DNA of 64,000 bases from positions 496,001 to 560,000 of the forward strand of contig NZ_CP059164.1 of the NCBI RefSeq assembly GCF_013466985.1, written 5' to 3'. The DNA is from Nocardioides ungokensis (GTDB lineage: Bacteria > Actinomycetota > Actinomycetes > Propionibacteriales > Nocardioidaceae). The position numbers and the translations under genes are program-made. Below, piece after piece: positions 16,693 to 25,669 of this stretch (its first letter is position 1; every line of letters starts with the position of its first letter). The notes beneath the pieces were generated by a model. That model saw nothing but the letters and a program-made list of their open reading frames with translations. It searched no databases and was not told the origin of the DNA.

Positions 16693-17754
16693 GTGAGCTC
16701 CCCGACCAGCACCGCCCACGCCGTCTCGCCCGACTCTGGCCGGCACTGGACCGAGCCCGGCGCGTGGCGGGTGGCCGAGGGCATCCACCGGATCCCGCTG
16801 CCCCTGCCGATGGACGGGCTGCGCGCTGTCAACGTCTACGCGATCGAGACCGAGCACGGCCTGACGCTGGTGGACGGGGGCTGGGCGGTCGACGAGGGGC
16901 GGGCGCTGCTGGAGAAGTCGCTGGGCGAGATCGGCTTCGGGTTCACCGACATCACCCGCTTCCTGGTGACCCATGTCCACCGCGACCACTACACGCTCGC
17001 GGCCGTGCTCGCCGCCGAGGTCGGCGCCCACGTCAGTCTCGGCCTCGGCGACCGGCCCACCCTCGACCTGCTGCACGCGGTCGACGAGGTGACCGAGGAC
17101 CCCACGCTGCTGCTCCTCAGGGCCGCGGGAGCCCACCGGATCGCCGAGGAGTGGCAACGGTTCACCGACGGCCGGGTGCCGGACCTCGCGATGTGGGGCT
17201 ACCCGGACACCTGGTTGGAGGGCGACCACGAGATCGAGGTCGGGACCCGCACCCTGGACGCGGTGCACACCCCGGGCCACACGCAGGGCCACTTCGTCTT
17301 CGCCGAGCGGGCCGCGGGCCTGCTCTTCGCCGCCGGCGACCACGTGCTGCCCACGATCACCCCGTCGATCGGCTTCGAGCCGGTCCCGGTCCGGCAGCCG
17401 CTGCGCGACTTCATGGGCTCGCTGACCAAGGTCCGCGGGCTCCCGGACCTCACCCTGCTGCCCGCCCACGGCCCGGTGGCGCCGTCCTCCCACGCGCGCG
17501 TCGACCAGCTGCTCGAGCACCACGAGGAGCGGCTCCGGCACTGCCTCGAGGCGCTCGCCGGCGGCAGCGCCACGGCGTACGACGTCGCGGGCGAGCTGCC
17601 CTGGACGCGGCACGAGCACCGGCTCGCGGACCTCGACACCTTCAACAGCGCCCTGGCCGGCCTCGAGACCAAGGCGCACCTCGAGCTGCTGGTCGCACGC
17701 GGCCTGGCCACCCGCGAGGAGGTCGACGGCGTGGTGGTGTTCACGGCCGTCTAG
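16693..17754 (+). CDS. Metallo-beta-lactamase-fold hydrolase
   Basis: A 353-residue enzyme. The zinc motif HVHRDH is at residues 94-99, preceded by ITRFLVT. Later ligands lie in VHTPGHTQGHFVF and FAAGDHVLPTITPSIGF. A C-terminal helical extension of about 90 residues, with a small winged-helix-like part (GLETKAHLELLVARGLATREEV), resembles the LACTB2-like branch. Substrate unknown; thioesters or phosphodiesters are possible. The leaderless GTG start is supported by the promoter spacing. Confidence 0.85.
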   Translation: MSSPTSTAHAVSPDSGRHWTEPGAWRVAEGIHRIPLPLPMDGLRAVNVYAIETEHGLTLVDGGWAVDEGRALLEKSLGEIGFGFTDITRFLVTHVHRDHYTLAAVLAAEVGAHVSLGLGDRPTLDLLHAVDEVTEDPTLLLLRAAGAHRIAEEWQRFTDGRVPDLAMWGYPDTWLEGDHEIEVGTRTLDAVHTPGHTQGHFVFAERAAGLLFAAGDHVLPTITPSIGFEPVPVRQPLRDFMGSLTKVRGLPDLTLLPAHGPVAPSSHARVDQLLEHHEERLRHCLEALAGGSATAYDVAGELPWTRHEHRLADLDTFNSALAGLETKAHLELLVARGLATREEVDGVVVFTAV

Positions 17755-17778
17755 GCCGGCCCCGGCCGCCCCCCGGAG

Positions 17779-18207
17779 CTACGTCCGGCGACGCATCGGG
17801 ACGTGCGGGATGCCGTCCTCGACGAACTCCGGGCCGTCGACGGCGAACCCGAACGACGCGTACCACCCGGCCAGCGGCGACTGGGCGTCGAGCACGACGT
17901 CGCGGCCCGGGCAGACCGACAGGGCGGTCCGCACCAGCTGGTCGGCCAGGCCGCGCCCTCGCGCGTCGGCGGCGAGGACGACCCGCCCGATCCGCCACGT
18001 CGAGCCGTCGTCGAGGACGCGGGCGTAGCCGAGCAGCACGTCTCCCTCCTGGAGCAGGACGTGGCGGGTGCCGGGCTCGGTGTCGCGGCCGTCGAGGTCG
18101 GGGTAGGGGCACTCCTGCTCCACGACGAAGACGGCCTGCCGCAGCCGCCACACGTCGTACGCCGTGCGGGCGTCGAGCTGCTCGAACGGGACCGCGACGA
18201 CTCTCAT
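17779..18207 (-). CDS. GNAT acetyltransferase, ElaA type
   Basis: A 142-residue single GNAT domain. WRLRQAVFVVEQECPYPDLDG matches the ElaA N-terminal signature, and IGRVVLAADARGRGLADQLV is the acetyl-CoA pyrophosphate loop (R-G-R-G). The family's substrate is unknown. Start ATG 18207 overlaps the true stop (TGA 18204-18206) of the upstream hydrolase gene, so the two are translationally coupled. As sequenced, an indel upstream makes them look like one fused frame. Confidence 0.85.
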   Translation of the reverse strand: MRVVAVPFEQLDARTAYDVWRLRQAVFVVEQECPYPDLDGRDTEPGTRHVLLQEGDVLLGYARVLDDGSTWRIGRVVLAADARGRGLADQLVRTALSVCPGRDVVLDAQSPLAGWYASFGFAVDGPEFVEDGIPHVPMRRRT

Positions 18208-19119
18208 GACAGGAAGGCCAGGGTCCGGCGCCACGCCCGACGTGCCTCCGGCAGGAGCGGGAGCAGCGGGAAGACGTGGATCAGGTCGGGCTCCTCGACA
18301 TAGGTGAGGTCCCACGACGAGGCCGGCCCGCGACGCCAGCAGGCGGCACCCCGGGGCGAGCAGGTCGCGGGTGCCGCAGAACATCAGCGCCGGGGGCAGC
18401 CCGTCGAGCTCGGCCAGCGCCGGTGAGACCTCGTGGCGGCCGAGGTCGTCCGGGGTCCCGGCCCACCACGCGGCGTACGCGTGGAGCTTGCCGAGGAACA
18501 GCCAGGTGTCGCGGACCGCGAACGACGCGGTCTCCGGCGCCGAGGTCGTCAGGTCCACCCACGGCGAGTGCAGCAGGAGGTGCGAGGGCTGCGGGCCACC
18601 GCGGTCGCACAGCGTCTCCGCCACGGCCAGGGCGTAGCCGCCTCCCGCGGAGTCGCCGGCCAGCACCACCGGCTCCGGCTCCTCGAGCCATCGTCCGGCC
18701 AGGTCCGCCACCGCGTCGTGCGAGTCGCGCCAGCTGTGCTCGGGGGCCAGCGGGTAGTCGGGGAGCACGATCCGCGCGCCGAGCGCCTGCGCGAGCCGGG
18801 CGACGTACCGGACGTGGAAGGCGTCGATCGGTGCCACGAAGCCGCCGCCGTGCAGGTAGACCACGGTGACGCGGGGCTCGACGTGCCGCGGCGTGATGAC
18901 GTGGGCCGGGAACTCGCCGGACGGGCCGGTCAGGGTCTCGGTGACGACCGAGAACCGGCGGTGGAAACGGGGGACGAGGCGGACCGGGAGCGCACGGCTC
19001 AGCCCGTCGTGCCAGCGCTCCAGCCGGGCGCGCTCGGCGTCCTCGGTGTCGAGGTCGCGTGACTTCCGGACCCGGGGGACGGCCCAGGCGAGCAGCTCGT
19101 GGCGACGGCTGGGAGACAT
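18204..19119 (-). CDS. Alpha/beta hydrolase of the hormone-sensitive-lipase type, one frameshift
   Basis: About 305 residues. The oxyanion motif is YLHGGGFVAP, the nucleophile elbow is LAGDSAGGGYAL and the acid lies in CGTRDLLAPG. As sequenced, the frame continues into the GNAT gene and the catalytic His is missing. Shifting one frame near 18318 gives WDLTYVEEPDLIHVFPLLP, which restores the His (DLIHVFP), and a stop overlapping the GNAT start. This is good evidence for a sequencing indel. Expected activity is ester hydrolysis of a small lipid or acyl ester. Confidence 0.8.
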
Positions 19120-19130
19120 GGCGCCGAGGC

Positions 19131-19157
19131 TGTCACAAACCCGGAGGCCCCGGTGTC
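19131..19157 (+). promoter_or_regulatory. ECF41-type promoter
   Basis: TGTCACA at 19131-19137, a 16-nt spacer, then TGTC at 19154-19157. The reported ECF41 consensus is TGTCACA with a CGTC -10 element, so only one base differs. It lies 43 nt before the CMD-sigma operon, the expected target in this family. Confidence 0.65.
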
Positions 19158-19199
19158 TTGATGCCGACAGACGAACACCGACGCACCGAGGAGCACACC

Positions 19200-19787
19200 G
19201 TGCCCAGCACCTTCCGGATCCCCAAGGCCGAGATCACCGGCGTCTACGGCGCCCTGATGAGGACGTTCGCCACGCGCATGGTCGGCGACCGGCTCCCGGA
19301 CAACCTCTACGTCTACTTCCACAACAAGGCCGTCCTCAAGGCGGTGATGTCGTTCTCGGGCAAGGCGCGCAAGTGGGACGCCCTCGACCCGACACTGACG
19401 TCCTACGCCCAGCTGGCCAGTGCCGGCACCATCGGCTGCAGCTGGTGCCTCGACTTCGGCTACTTCGTCGCGCACAACGACGGCCTGGACCTGGCCAAGG
19501 TGCGCGAGGTGCCACGCTGGCGGGAGTCCGACGTCTTCAGCCCGCTCGAGCGCGACGTGCTCGAGTACGCCGAGGCGATGACCGTCACGCCGCCGACGGT
19601 CACCGACGAGATGGTGGCGCGCCTGGTCGAGCAGCTCGGCGCTCCCGCCGTCGTCGAGCTGACGCAGGTGGTGGCGCTGGAGAACATGTACTCGCGCTTC
19701 AACTCCGCCGCCGGGCTGCAGAGCCAAGGCTACTCCGACGTCTGCGAGCTGCCACTGGCCCGCCCGACCGAGGCGGCGGCAGGATGA
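19200..19787 (+). CDS. Carboxymuconolactone-decarboxylase/AhpD-like protein linked to an ECF41 sigma factor
   Basis: A 195-residue all-helical protein with the CxxC redox motif in TIGCSWCLDFGYFVAHNDG, typical of the AhpD-like branch of the CMD family. It may act on peroxides or on an oxidised quinone or lactone; the substrate is not known. I chose GTG 19200 because GAGGAG lies 6-11 nt upstream. The stop overlaps the ATG of the sigma gene, and CMD-family genes are the standard partners of ECF41 sigma factors. Confidence 0.85.
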   Translation: MPSTFRIPKAEITGVYGALMRTFATRMVGDRLPDNLYVYFHNKAVLKAVMSFSGKARKWDALDPTLTSYAQLASAGTIGCSWCLDFGYFVAHNDGLDLAKVREVPRWRESDVFSPLERDVLEYAEAMTVTPPTVTDEMVARLVEQLGAPAVVELTQVVALENMYSRFNSAAGLQSQGYSDVCELPLARPTEAAAG

Positions 19788-20668
19788 GCGGCGTGACCAC
19801 CAGTGCGACCGACACCTTCGTCGCCCACCGCAACCTGCTCTTCACCGTCTCCTACGAGATGCTCGGGTCGGCCGCCGACGCCGAGGACGTGCTCCAGGAG
19901 ACCTGGCTGCGCTGGGCCGAGGTGGACCACGAAGCGGTCCGTGACGAGCGTGCCTACCTGGTCCGGATCGTCACGCGGCTCAGCCTGAACCGGCTGCGCA
20001 CGCAGGCCCGCCGCCGTGAGCAGTACGTCGGTCCCTGGCTGCCCGAGCCGTTGCTCACCACCCCCGACGTGGCCGAGGACGTCGAACTGGCCGACAGCGT
20101 CTCGATGGCGATGCTGCTCGTCCTGGAGACCCTGGCGCCCACCGAGCGGGCGGTCTTCGTGCTGCGCGAGGTGTTCGACGTGGGGTACGACGAGATCGCC
20201 GCGGCCGTGGACAAGTCACCGGCTGCGGTGCGACAGATCGCGCACCGGGCCCGCGCCCACATCGACGAGCGGCGCCCGCGGGCCGACGTCTCGGTCAGCC
20301 AGCGCGACGAGGTGATCGGGAAGTTCCTGGTCGCCGCGAGCACGGGCGACATCCAGAGCCTGATGGACGTGCTGGCCCCGGACGTCGTGCTCGTCACTGA
20401 CGGCGGCGGCTTCAAGAAGGCCGCCCTGCGTCCGATCCTGGGCCGCGACAAGGTGCTGCGATTCCTCGACGGGGTCGCGCCGGAGGGTGGCGCGCAGGCG
20501 GACATGGTCGTCGTCAACGGCGCCCCGGCGCTGCGGGTCTTCCTCGACGGCGAGCTGGACTCGGTCGGCTCGCTGCTGGTCGAGGACGGCCTGGTGACCG
20601 GCATCTATTGGGTGCGCAACCCCGAGAAGCTGGTCCGCCTGGACGAGGTGGTCAGCCTGACCAGGTGA
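19784..20668 (+). CDS. ECF41-family RNA polymerase sigma factor with SnoaL-like C-terminal domain
   Basis: A 294-residue sigma factor. Region 2 is at about 10-80 (YEMLGSAADAEDVLQETWLRW) and region 4 at about 115-165 (LETLAPTERAVFVLREVFDV, then EIAAAVDKSPAAVRQIAHRAR). A C-terminal SnoaL-like domain of about 110 residues follows. ECF41 proteins carry DGGGR and NPDKL motifs in this extension, which set activity in place of a separate anti-sigma factor; here they read TDGGGFKKA and RNPEKLVRL. ATG 19784 overlaps the CMD stop. The operon's own ECF41-like promoter suggests autoregulation. Confidence 0.9.
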   Translation: MSGVTTSATDTFVAHRNLLFTVSYEMLGSAADAEDVLQETWLRWAEVDHEAVRDERAYLVRIVTRLSLNRLRTQARRREQYVGPWLPEPLLTTPDVAEDVELADSVSMAMLLVLETLAPTERAVFVLREVFDVGYDEIAAAVDKSPAAVRQIAHRARAHIDERRPRADVSVSQRDEVIGKFLVAASTGDIQSLMDVLAPDVVLVTDGGGFKKAALRPILGRDKVLRFLDGVAPEGGAQADMVVVNGAPALRVFLDGELDSVGSLLVEDGLVTGIYWVRNPEKLVRLDEVVSLTR

Positions 20669-20673
20669 CGCCG

Positions 20674-20679
20674 TAGAGT
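20674..20679 (+). promoter_or_regulatory. -10 box of the thiamine transport operon
   Basis: TAGAGT, 11-12 nt before the TPP aptamer, giving a start site just at its 5' edge. Confidence 0.45.
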
Positions 20680-20689
20680 GAGTGGCACA

Positions 20690-20786
20690 AGACAGGGGAG
20701 CACGCGCCCCGCGGGACCGGCGTGCTGAGAGTGCGGACGAGCCGCAGACCCTCCGAACCTGCTCCGGTTAGCACCGGCGAAGGGAG
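20690..20786 (+). promoter_or_regulatory. TPP (thi-box) riboswitch
   Basis: The conserved parts are in order: ACAGGGGAGC, then GCTGAGAG, GACCCTCCGAACCTG, CCGGTTAGCACCGG and CGAAGGGAG. The last conserved element is also the ribosome-binding site of the next gene, 6 nt before its ATG. Binding of thiamine pyrophosphate would therefore close the aptamer stem and hide the ribosome-binding site directly, with no separate expression platform. Confidence 0.92.
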
Positions 20787-20791
20787 TCCAC

Positions 20792-21853
20792 ATGAAGTCC
20801 ACGCGTGCGCTCGCAGCGCTCTGCGCGCTCAGCGCTCTCGGCCTGACCGCCTCGGCGTGCTCGGCGGTCGGGCAGGAGACCGACAGCTCCGCGGCCGACA
20901 AGCAGGTCGTGCTGGTCACGCACGACTCGTTCGTGCTCCCCAAGAAGCTGGAGCAGGAGTTCGAGAAGCAGTCGGGCTACCAGCTCGTCGTCCGGGCCTC
21001 GGGGGATGCGGGCCAGCTGACCAACAAGCTGGTGCTGACCAAGGACGACCCGATCGGTGACGTCTCCTTCGGGGTCGACAACACCTTCGCGTCGCGCGCC
21101 CTCGACGCCGGCGTGTTCGCGCCGTACTCCTTCCACGAGCCGAAGGGGGTCTCCGACTACGCGCTGCCGGGGGACGACCAGCACCGGCTCACGCCGGTCG
21201 ACAACGGCAACGTGTGCGTCAACGTCGACGACACCTGGTTCGCCGACCACCACCTCGCGCCGCCGAAGACCCTCGACGACCTGACGAAGCCGGCCTACCG
21301 GGACCTTTTCGTGCTGCCGGGCGCCGCCACCAGCTCCACCGGCATGGCGTTCCTGCTGTCGACCATCGCGGCCTACGGCAGCGGGTGGCAGGACTACTGG
21401 TCGAAGCTGATGGACAACGGAGCCGAGCTCACGGCCGGCTGGTCCGACGCCTACGAGGTCGACTTCACCCAGGGCGGCGGCAAGGGCGACCGGCCGATCG
21501 TGCTGTCCTACGACTCCTCGCCGGCGTTCACCGTGCCGAAGGGGTCGAGCACGTCGACCACCAGCGCGCTGCTCGACACCTGCTTCGAGCAGGTGGAGTA
21601 CGCCGGCGTCCTCTCGGGGGCGCGGAACGTCGCCGGCGCGGAGGCGTTCGTGAAGTTCCTCGAGACGCCGGAGGTGCAGGCGGCGCTGCCGGAGAGCATG
21701 TACGTCTTCCCGGTCGTCGACGGCGTGAAGCTGCCCACGGAGTGGGCGAAGTTCGCCGTGCAGCCCACGAAGCCGTACGCCGTGGACCCGGCCGAGATCG
21801 CCGCGCACCGCGACGAGTGGCTCCGGGACTGGAGCGACGTCACCTCCCGATGA
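20792..21853 (+). CDS. thiB: Thiamine ABC transporter, substrate-binding lipoprotein
   Basis: A 353-residue periplasmic-type binding protein. A signal peptide ends in a lipobox-like TASAC, with Cys23 as the likely lipid site. The mature domain reads VVLVTHDSFVLPKKLEQEFEKQ and later GDVSFGVDNTFASRAL, matching ThiB/TbpA. It captures thiamine or its phosphates outside the membrane for ThiP/ThiQ. The TPP riboswitch before it confirms the substrate class. Confidence 0.92.
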   Translation: MKSTRALAALCALSALGLTASACSAVGQETDSSAADKQVVLVTHDSFVLPKKLEQEFEKQSGYQLVVRASGDAGQLTNKLVLTKDDPIGDVSFGVDNTFASRALDAGVFAPYSFHEPKGVSDYALPGDDQHRLTPVDNGNVCVNVDDTWFADHHLAPPKTLDDLTKPAYRDLFVLPGAATSSTGMAFLLSTIAAYGSGWQDYWSKLMDNGAELTAGWSDAYEVDFTQGGGKGDRPIVLSYDSSPAFTVPKGSSTSTTSALLDTCFEQVEYAGVLSGARNVAGAEAFVKFLETPEVQAALPESMYVFPVVDGVKLPTEWAKFAVQPTKPYAVDPAEIAAHRDEWLRDWSDVTSR

Positions 21854-21883
21854 CACGAGTGCTCCCATGACGCGGCATCTCCC

Positions 21884-23536
21884 ATGACATTGGGGACCCG
21901 GTGGTCGAGACCGCTCACGCTCGCGGGCCTGGCCGTGGTGCCGGTGGCCGTGCTGGGCGTCTTCTTCGTGCTGCCCGTGGCCGGGATGCTGCACGAGGGC
22001 TTCTGGGCCGACGGCAGCTTCGACCCGGGGGCCGTGCTCGAGGTGCTGGGGCGACCTCGGGTGCACCGGGTCGTGTGGTTCACGGTCTGGTCGGCCACGG
22101 TGGCGACCGTGGTCGCGGTCCTCCTCGGCCTACCGGCCGCGCACGCGCTGCACCGGCTGCGCTTCCCGGGACGGGACCTGGTCCGGGCGGCGCTGCTGGT
22201 GCCGTTCGTGCTGCCGACGGTCGTGGTCGGGGTCGCCTTCCGCCAGCTCCTCGGGGAGGCCGGCCCGCTGGGCTTCCTGCGCCTCGACGGGACCGCGATC
22301 GCGATCCTCGCGGGGCTGGTGTTCTTCAACGTCGCCCTGGTGATCCGGGGGGTCGGCACCGCCTGGGAGTCCCTCGACCCACGACCTGCCGAGGCGGCCG
22401 CAGCGCTGGGCGCGGGCCCGGTGCAGGTGTTCTGGACCGTGACGCTGCCGGCGCTGCGACCGGCGATCGTGTCGGCGGCGAGCGTGGTCTTCCTGTTCTG
22501 CGCCACGGCGTTCGGCGTGGTGCTGACCCTCGGCGGGCTGCGGTACTCCTCCGTCGAGACCGAGATCTACCTGCTCACGACGAACCTGCTCGACCTCCAG
22601 GCCGCGGCGGCGCTCTCGATCCTCCAGCTGGTCGCCGTGGCGGCGCTGCTGCTGGTCGCCGGCCGGCTGCGCGCGGTGCCCGGCGGGGGCGCCGACCGGG
22701 TCGTCGCACGGCCGCGTCGTCCGGCGCGTGGAGACACTGCCGCGCTGGTCGCGACCACGGTGCTGCTGGTGCTGGTGGCGGCGCCGATCGCGACCCTGGT
22801 GTCCGGCTCGCTGCACGTGGACGGCGGGTGGAGCCTGGACAACTACCGGGCGCTGACCACCGACGGCACCCACCAGGCGCTCCTGGTCCCGGTCACCGAC
22901 GCCCTGGTGACGTCGCTGCGCACCGCGGTGGATGCCACCTGGATGTCGCTCTCGATGGGGCTGCTCGTGGCGTTCGTCGTCACCCGGCGCTCGCGGTCCC
23001 GCGCCGAGCGACGCGTGCGCAGCGGCCTCGACGGGTTCTTCATGCTGCCGCTGGGGGTCTCGGCGGTCACCCTCGGCTTCGGCTTCCTGATCACGCTGGA
23101 CCACCCGCCGATCGACCTGCGGGACTCGCCGTTCCTGGTGCCGATCGCGCAGGCGCTGGTGGCGCTGCCGCTCGTCGTCCGCACCATCGTGCCGGTCCTC
23201 GCCGGCATCAACGACCGCCAGCGCCAGGCGGCCGCGTCCCTGGGCGCCGGGCCGCTGCGCGCCGTGCTCACCGTCGACCTGCCGGTGGTGTGGAAGCCGC
23301 TGCTCGCCGCCAGCGGATTCGCCTTCGCGGCGTCGCTGGGTGAGTTCGGCGCCACGTCGTTCCTGGCCCGCGACGACCATCCGACCGTGCCGATCGTGAT
23401 CTACCGGCTGATCGGGCACCCCGGCCCGATGAACTTCGGGATGGCGCTGGCCGCCTCCGTGGTGCTCGCTGCGACCACGACCGTCGTGATGCTGGTCGTC
23501 GAGCGGCTGCGGGTGCCGTCCGTGGGAGCCTTCTGA
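21884..23536 (+). CDS. thiP: Thiamine ABC transporter, permease
   Basis: A 550-residue protein made of two fused permease halves, as in ThiP, with about 12 membrane helices. Each half has the cytoplasmic EAA loop that docks the ATPase: EAAAALGAGPVQVFWTVTLP in the first and QAAASLGAGPLRAVLTVDLP in the second. It follows thiB by 30 nt and precedes thiQ by 2 nt in the operon under the TPP riboswitch. Confidence 0.92.
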   Translation: MTLGTRWSRPLTLAGLAVVPVAVLGVFFVLPVAGMLHEGFWADGSFDPGAVLEVLGRPRVHRVVWFTVWSATVATVVAVLLGLPAAHALHRLRFPGRDLVRAALLVPFVLPTVVVGVAFRQLLGEAGPLGFLRLDGTAIAILAGLVFFNVALVIRGVGTAWESLDPRPAEAAAALGAGPVQVFWTVTLPALRPAIVSAASVVFLFCATAFGVVLTLGGLRYSSVETEIYLLTTNLLDLQAAAALSILQLVAVAALLLVAGRLRAVPGGGADRVVARPRRPARGDTAALVATTVLLVLVAAPIATLVSGSLHVDGGWSLDNYRALTTDGTHQALLVPVTDALVTSLRTAVDATWMSLSMGLLVAFVVTRRSRSRAERRVRSGLDGFFMLPLGVSAVTLGFGFLITLDHPPIDLRDSPFLVPIAQALVALPLVVRTIVPVLAGINDRQRQAAASLGAGPLRAVLTVDLPVVWKPLLAASGFAFAASLGEFGATSFLARDDHPTVPIVIYRLIGHPGPMNFGMALAASVVLAATTTVVMLVVERLRVPSVGAF

Positions 23537-23538
23537 CG

Positions 23539-24567
23539 ATGTTGACCCTGGACGACGTGTCGGTGGACTACGACGGGGTGCCCGCCGTGGTCGACGTGAC
23601 GCTGGACCTCCCGGACGGCGAGGTCCTCGCCGTGCTCGGGCCGTCCGGCTGCGGGAAGTCCACCCTGCTGCGCGCCGTTGCCGGCCTCGAGACCCCGAGC
23701 GCCGGGCGGATCGGCTGGGACGGCCACGACCTCGCCGGGGTGCCCACGCACAAGCGCGGCTTCGCGCTGATGTTCCAGGACGGCCAGCTCTTCAGCCACC
23801 TCACGGTCGGGCGCAACGTCGGCTACGCGCTGCGGATCAGGCGGGTGCGCGGCCCGCAGGTCGAGCGCCGGGTCGCGGAGCTCCTCGAGCTGGTGGGCCT
23901 CGCGGGGTACGCCGGCCGCCTGCCCGCCACCCTGTCCGGTGGGGAGCGGCAGCGGGTCGCCCTGGCCCGCTCGCTGGCCGTGGAGCCGCGGCTGATCCTC
24001 CTCGACGAGCCGCTCTCGGCCCTGGACGCCGGACTGCGGGAGCGCCTGGCCGCCGAGCTGCGCGAGATCCTGCGCGCGGCCGGGACGACCGCGCTCATGG
24101 TCACCCACGACCACGAGGAGGCGTTCACGGTCGCCGACCGGCTCGCCGTCATGCGTGGCGGCCGGGTGGTCCAGTCCGGCCCCATCGCCGAGGTGTGGCG
24201 CGGCCCGGCCGATCCCGAGACGGCGCTCTTCCTCGGCTACGCCCGAGTCCTGCACGGGGACGCCGCCGGGGTCCTGCTCGGGGCCGCCGCGATGCCGCCC
24301 GCCCCGGCGGTCGCCGTACGGCGCTCGGCGCTCATCGCCTCGCCGGACGGACCGCTGCTCGGGGAGGTGGTCTCGGGGCGAGCGACCCCCGAGCAGGTGC
24401 GCCTCGTCGTGGCCGTGCCCGGGGTGGGCGAGATCGATGCGGTCGCACCGCTGGACCTCCACCCCGGACCGGGGGAGCGGCTGCGGCTCGCGGTCGAGGC
24501 CGCGAAGCTCGCCGTCATCCCGGCCGGGGGACTCCCCGCGGCCGGAGCACACTCACGCGATCCCTAG
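23539..24567 (+). CDS. thiQ: Thiamine ABC transporter, ATP-binding protein
   Basis: A 342-residue ABC ATPase. Walker A is GPSGCGKST at about residues 34-42, the Q-loop region is LMFQDGQLFSHL, the signature is LSGGERQRVALAR and Walker B is LILLDEPLSALD, followed by the switch His in VTHDHEEA. A C-terminal extension of about 110 residues, TOBE-like, makes it longer than the E. coli protein. Its TAG stop forms the first three bases of the -10 box of the next gene. Confidence 0.9.
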   Translation: MLTLDDVSVDYDGVPAVVDVTLDLPDGEVLAVLGPSGCGKSTLLRAVAGLETPSAGRIGWDGHDLAGVPTHKRGFALMFQDGQLFSHLTVGRNVGYALRIRRVRGPQVERRVAELLELVGLAGYAGRLPATLSGGERQRVALARSLAVEPRLILLDEPLSALDAGLRERLAAELREILRAAGTTALMVTHDHEEAFTVADRLAVMRGGRVVQSGPIAEVWRGPADPETALFLGYARVLHGDAAGVLLGAAAMPPAPAVAVRRSALIASPDGPLLGEVVSGRATPEQVRLVVAVPGVGEIDAVAPLDLHPGPGERLRLAVEAAKLAVIPAGGLPAAGAHSRDP

Positions 24568-24570
24568 AAT
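24565..24570 (+). promoter_or_regulatory. -10 box built on the thiQ stop codon
   Basis: TAGAAT; its TAG is the thiQ stop. A GTG at 24578 lies 7 nt downstream and could start a leaderless mRNA for the PAP2 gene. Confidence 0.5.
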
Positions 24571-25639
24571 GGCCTGCGTGTATCGCCGCGCCCAGCTCCT
24601 CCTGATCGGCATCGCCGCCACCATGAGTGCGCTGGCGATGCTGGCGGCGGTGCTGCTCGGCAAGCACCTCGTCGACCCCGACGGGTTCCTCGGCCCCTCG
24701 TGGGCGCGGCTGCCGCTGCTGGTCGGCTCGGCGTTCCTCGTCGACCTGCTGCCACGCACCCTGTGGTACTCCCGGCTCCGGCCCCGCGCGATGCCCGCGA
24801 TCTTCCGGGCGCGGGTGCGCAGCCACTGGTCGCGGCAGCGTGTGACGCTGGTCGTGATGGGCGTGGTCTGCTTCTACCTGACCTACGTGAGCTACCGGAA
24901 CCTCAAGTCGTTCCTGCCCTTCGTGATGGGCCGGACCACCTACGACCGCGAGCTGCATCTCGTCGACCGGACGCTGCTGTTCGGGCACGACCCCGCGATC
25001 GCGCTGCACACCCTGCTCGGGACGGGGATCTCCGCGCACTTCCTGTCCTGGATCTACCTGTGGTTCCTGCCGCTGGTCCCGCTGGCGCTGACCGCGTGGC
25101 TGGTCTGGTCGCGCAAGCTCACCTACGGCTACTGGTTCGCGACCTCCCAGTGCATCGCCTGGACGCTGGGCACGGTGTCGTACTACGCGCTGCCGACCCT
25201 CGGGCCCGGCTTCGAGTACTCCTGGCTGTACAACAGCCTGCCGGACACCCCGGCCTCGTCGCTGATGAACTCCCTGCAGTACAGCCGCGACAACGTCCTC
25301 AACGTGGGGATCGACGGCGCCGTGCAGTCGGTCGCCGGGTTCGCGAGCCTGCACTGCGCGATCACGCTGCTGGTCGCCCTGATGGTGCAGTTCACGCTGC
25401 GCTCGAAGGTGCTCAAGTGGGTGTTCTGGGTCAACTTCGCGTTCACGCTGATCGCCACCATCTACTTCGGCTGGCACTACATCTCCGACGACATCGCCGG
25501 CATCATGATCGCCCTCATCGCCTTCTACGTGGGCGGTGTCGTGAGCGGCCAGAAGTTCGACAGCCACGGCCGCACGGCGCCGATTCCGGAGGCCACCTCG
25601 CCCGAGGTCCCCGTCGGCCAGGAGGCCGGCTCCGGCTGA
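24569..25639 (+). CDS. PAP2-type membrane phosphatase (AUR1/inositol-phosphotransferase-like)
   Basis: About 356 residues with six or more membrane helices. The last third has the PAP2 catalytic motifs: GFASLHCAITLLVAL (Ser-x-His) and YFGWHYISDDIAG (His and Asp). The layout resembles the PAP2_3 group, which includes phospholipid phosphatases and inositol-phosphate transferases. The start is either ATG 24569 (MACVYRR) or, if transcribed from the TAGAAT box, GTG 24578 (VYRRAQ). It ends before a strong terminator. Confidence 0.85.
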   Translation: MACVYRRAQLLLIGIAATMSALAMLAAVLLGKHLVDPDGFLGPSWARLPLLVGSAFLVDLLPRTLWYSRLRPRAMPAIFRARVRSHWSRQRVTLVVMGVVCFYLTYVSYRNLKSFLPFVMGRTTYDRELHLVDRTLLFGHDPAIALHTLLGTGISAHFLSWIYLWFLPLVPLALTAWLVWSRKLTYGYWFATSQCIAWTLGTVSYYALPTLGPGFEYSWLYNSLPDTPASSLMNSLQYSRDNVLNVGIDGAVQSVAGFASLHCAITLLVALMVQFTLRSKVLKWVFWVNFAFTLIATIYFGWHYISDDIAGIMIALIAFYVGGVVSGQKFDSHGRTAPIPEATSPEVPVGQEAGSG

Positions 25640-25669
25640 CCCGCGGCGGTCCAGCGCACCACGACGACG

